7,177 nt of DNA from Streptosporangiaceae bacterium. Its GTDB lineage: Bacteria; Actinomycetota; Actinomycetes; Streptosporangiales; Streptosporangiaceae. The position numbers and the translations under genes were made by a program. The notes under the pieces are model-generated. The model ran no database searches. It saw only the letters and a program-made list of their open reading frames with translations, and was not told where the DNA came from. Numbering within the stretch: position 1 is the stretch's first letter; every line of letters starts with the position of its first letter. The DNA lies in the NCBI GenBank assembly GCA_030040815.1, contig JASHSZ010000651.1, positions 1-7,177 on the forward strand, read 5' to 3'. Shown one piece after another: positions 5,628-7,177 of this stretch.

Positions 5628-6307
5628 GGACCGTGGCCTACCATCACGGCGACCTGCCGGCCGCCCTGCTCAGCGCGGTCGAGAGCGCGGTCGCGGACTG
5701 CGGGGTCAGCGGCGTGTCGCTGCGGGACGTGGCGCGCCGCGCCGGAGTCTCGCACAGCGCGCCAGCCCACCATTTCGGCAGCAAGGCCGGGCTGCTGACG
5801 GCCTTCGCGACCGCTGGGTACAAGCTGCTCGCCGAGTCCGTCATCGGCGAACTGGCAGCGTCGCAGGCCGCTGACGGAGCCGCCGAGCTGGCTGCGATCG
5901 GCCGGGGCTACGTCCGGTTCGCTGTCGGCCACCCGGCGCACTTCGACGTCATGTTCCGGCTGGACGCGCTGAACCCGGCGGACCGCGAGTTCGTCGCAGC
6001 CAGCGAGACGGCCTACGAACTCCTCACCGCGACCATCGAGCGCTGCCGGGCGGCCGGCCGCCTGCACGGGCACTCACCCGAGGTCGTGGCGGTCAGCGCG
6101 TGGTCGCTGGTGCACGGACTCTCCGCGCTGTGGATCAGCGGGCGATTGTCAGAGCGCATCGCCGAGCAAGACCCGCAGCGGCTTGCCGCAGACGTGTCCG
6201 ACCTGTTCGTCAACGCCGTCCTCCCGCCACCGCACAGCCCAGTCGCCGAGGCGCGGCGAATGAATCTTCCGTCAACCTCGGATGACCCTTTCGTATACCC
6301 GTCATAG
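5612..6307 (+). CDS. TetR/AcrR-family transcriptional regulator with WHG-type C-terminal domain
   Basis: A 231-residue TetR repressor. The N-terminal DNA-binding domain starts with YHHGDLPAALL (10-20), typical of the WHG group. The helix-turn-helix is at VSLRDVARRAGVSHSAPAHHF (about 35-55), followed by SKAGLL. The ligand-binding C-terminal half carries YVRFAVGHPAHFDVMFRLD (100-118) and the signature W164-x3-H168-G169 (WSLVHGLSALWISGRL). Homology ends near 204, and the last 27 residues are a polar tail that may be extra. The start is uncertain: GTG 5612, GTG 5618 and GTG 5633 are all in frame and none has a strong ribosome-binding site. 5633 would give VAYHHGDL, closest to relatives, and would place both TGTCAAGAT copies upstream of the gene. 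It probably represses itself and the divergent DinB-fold gene through the palindrome at 5567-5583. The effector is unknown. Confidence 0.92.
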   Translation: MRVSRWTVAYHHGDLPAALLSAVESAVADCGVSGVSLRDVARRAGVSHSAPAHHFGSKAGLLTAFATAGYKLLAESVIGELAASQAADGAAELAAIGRGYVRFAVGHPAHFDVMFRLDALNPADREFVAASETAYELLTATIERCRAAGRLHGHSPEVVAVSAWSLVHGLSALWISGRLSERIAEQDPQRLAADVSDLFVNAVLPPPHSPVAEARRMNLPSTSDDPFVYPS

Positions 6308-6652
6308 ACCGGCTGCGGAACCGCCGATGTGCGACATAGTCGCCAGCCATGACGGCGGCATCGCCCGCCTTCGGGCGACGCAATGCCTGGACCCGACGGT
6401 CTGACACCTCGCGCTGGATTACATGAGCGCGCTTAACCTCTGCCGTTGCCGTCATTGCAGCCCGTGCTACTGGCCGTGGATCCTCAACCGCTTCCATGGC
6501 TAGCGGCCGATCGGCGACACTACCCTAACCGCTAGGGGCCAGCATCAACTCAGCACGCTATCGGGAACTGGCGTCAGCCGACCAGGAATAACGGGCAAAC
6601 GGCCTGTAGCCTGTCTCACGGGTTGAGGTGACGCTCGTCCTAGTGGTGATGA
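6308..6652. other. Intergenic stretch after the WHG-type TetR gene
   Basis: No gene is recognised on either strand. Apart from the hairpin at 6361-6378, the only structure I see is a short inverted repeat CCCTA-ACCGC-TAGGG (6523-6537). A minus-strand open frame across 6210-6497 is basic, has no recognisable domain and overlaps the TetR 3' end. Confidence 0.5.
6361..6378 (+). terminator. Hairpin TCGCCCG-CCTT-CGGGCGA, probable terminator of the TetR gene
   Basis: A perfect 7-bp G/C-rich stem with a 4-base loop lies 53 bases after the TetR stop. No T-tract follows, so it would be of the tailless type. Confidence 0.45.
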
Positions 6653-6895
6653 CAACCGCCTCAAGCGGATTCGCCCGCTCACAGAGGACTGGCAGAAGAC
6701 CTTGGCTTGCTGCACGACGACGGCTGGTCGCGCTTCCTCGCCCTCCTGACCGCCGTCGCCGCCGGCGCCAGGCCGACCGCCTACCGGGGTGAGCAGCGTG
6801 ATGACCGGTTCACCGCCTTGCGCGCCTTGCGCCGCCTATGGGGAACACAGACGGCTAAACCGACTTGGAGGACACAGTGGCCGTCGACGTCGTGA
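6653..6895 (+). pseudogene. Doubtful small ORF or gene fragment overlapping the SRPBCC start
   Basis: The frame is open from 6653 and could start at TTG 6707 (62 residues). Its middle looks protein-like: LAEDLGLLHDDGWSRFLALL, then AYRGEQRDDRFTALRALRRLW. The end (TAKPTWRTQWPSTS) reads through the ribosome-binding site and start of the next gene and looks non-coding. There is no strong ribosome-binding site and I recognise no family. It may be the tail of a decayed gene or a chance ORF. Confidence 0.22.
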
Positions 6896-7177
6896 CCGAA
6901 GTCGTCATCGGCCGACCAGTCGAGGTCGTTGCCGCATACGCGGCCGATCCGGCGAACGCGCCGAACTGGTACGACAACATCACCTCCGCTACCTGGGAGA
7001 CCAGCCCGCCGCTGCGAACCGGATCCCGGATCGCGTTCACAGCCCAGTTCCTTGGCCGACGTCTTGCCTACACGTACGCGATAACCGACTACATTCCAAC
7101 CGAGCGGCTGGTCATGCGGACGGCACAAGGGCCGTTCCCCATGGAAACCACCTACACCTGGCAAGCTATAGATGACC
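6877..7177 (+). CDS. SRPBCC-family protein (polyketide cyclase/dehydrase type), 3' end outside the window
   Basis: The first 100 residues of a START-like helix-grip protein, which forms a hydrophobic ligand cavity. The sequence starts MAVDVVTEVVIGRPVEVVAA (first beta strand, then the first helix), continues YAADPANAPNWYDNITSATW and then has TGSRIAFTAQFLGRRLAYTY. It next reads PTERLVMRTAQGPFPMETTY and remains open to the last base. The order strand, helix with the D-P/N-x-P-x-W element, then a meander of strands with G-x-R/G-x3-A-x-F is the standard SRPBCC pattern. GTG 6877 has GGAGGA (6867-6872) four bases upstream. Family members act as cyclases, lipid or aromatic carriers, or have unknown roles. 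The substrate cannot be told. A full-length protein is usually about 140-160 residues, so roughly one third is missing. Confidence 0.88.
   Translation, partial: MAVDVVTEVVIGRPVEVVAAYAADPANAPNWYDNITSATWETSPPLRTGSRIAFTAQFLGRRLAYTYAITDYIPTERLVMRTAQGPFPMETTYTWQAIDD

Noticed and set aside
6210..6497. Minus-strand open frame of 95 codons
   Set aside because: It overlaps the 3' end of the TetR gene antisense and covers its terminator hairpin. The product is basic, without recognisable domain or ribosome-binding site.

Overview
The window is high-GC DNA from an actinobacterium. The evidence is strong G/C bias at third codon positions, frequent GTG starts, two TetR-family regulators, a DUF7144-type membrane protein, and an enzyme of the maleylpyruvate isomerase (mycothiol-dependent, DinB-fold) family. 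That last family is typical of organisms that make mycothiol. I cannot name the genus from sequence alone.

Layout from left to right. (1) The 3' part of a TetR regulator of the LmrA/YxaF type, followed by a hairpin. (2) A broken gene (785-1328) encoding about 16 copies of a nine-residue 'IDVNxLLAR' repeat, now split over several reading frames. (3) A roughly 440-base gap holding an orphan, near-perfect Shine-Dalgarno sequence, two inverted repeats, and a pair of mutually exclusive stems just ahead of the next gene. (4) A K+-channel-like membrane protein with a TTLGYGDF selectivity filter, whose expected start codon reads GTC. (5) A four-helix DUF7144-type membrane protein. (6) The 3' end of a SAM-dependent methyltransferase, read in frame directly after the DUF7144 stop codon. 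(7) About 460 bases with no convincing gene. (8) A maleylpyruvate-isomerase-family gene on the minus strand. (9) A broken DinB-fold gene, also on the minus strand. (10) A divergent TetR regulator of the WHG type, with a 17-bp perfect palindrome between it and the broken gene. (11) A largely empty stretch with a hairpin and a doubtful small ORF. (12) The 5' end of a SRPBCC/polyketide-cyclase-type gene that runs off the right edge.

The main theme is decay and rearrangement: at least three gene remnants in 7 kb, plus two genes that lack a usable start codon directly after a good ribosome-binding site. No coherent pathway links the intact genes. The clearest regulatory unit is the WHG-type TetR gene with its divergent DinB-fold neighbour, sharing an intergenic region with a palindromic operator candidate and a promoter-like sequence. 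I see no convincing new multi-gene system. The best leads are the possible RNA switch or operator ahead of the channel gene, the TetR operator, and the methyltransferase junction.
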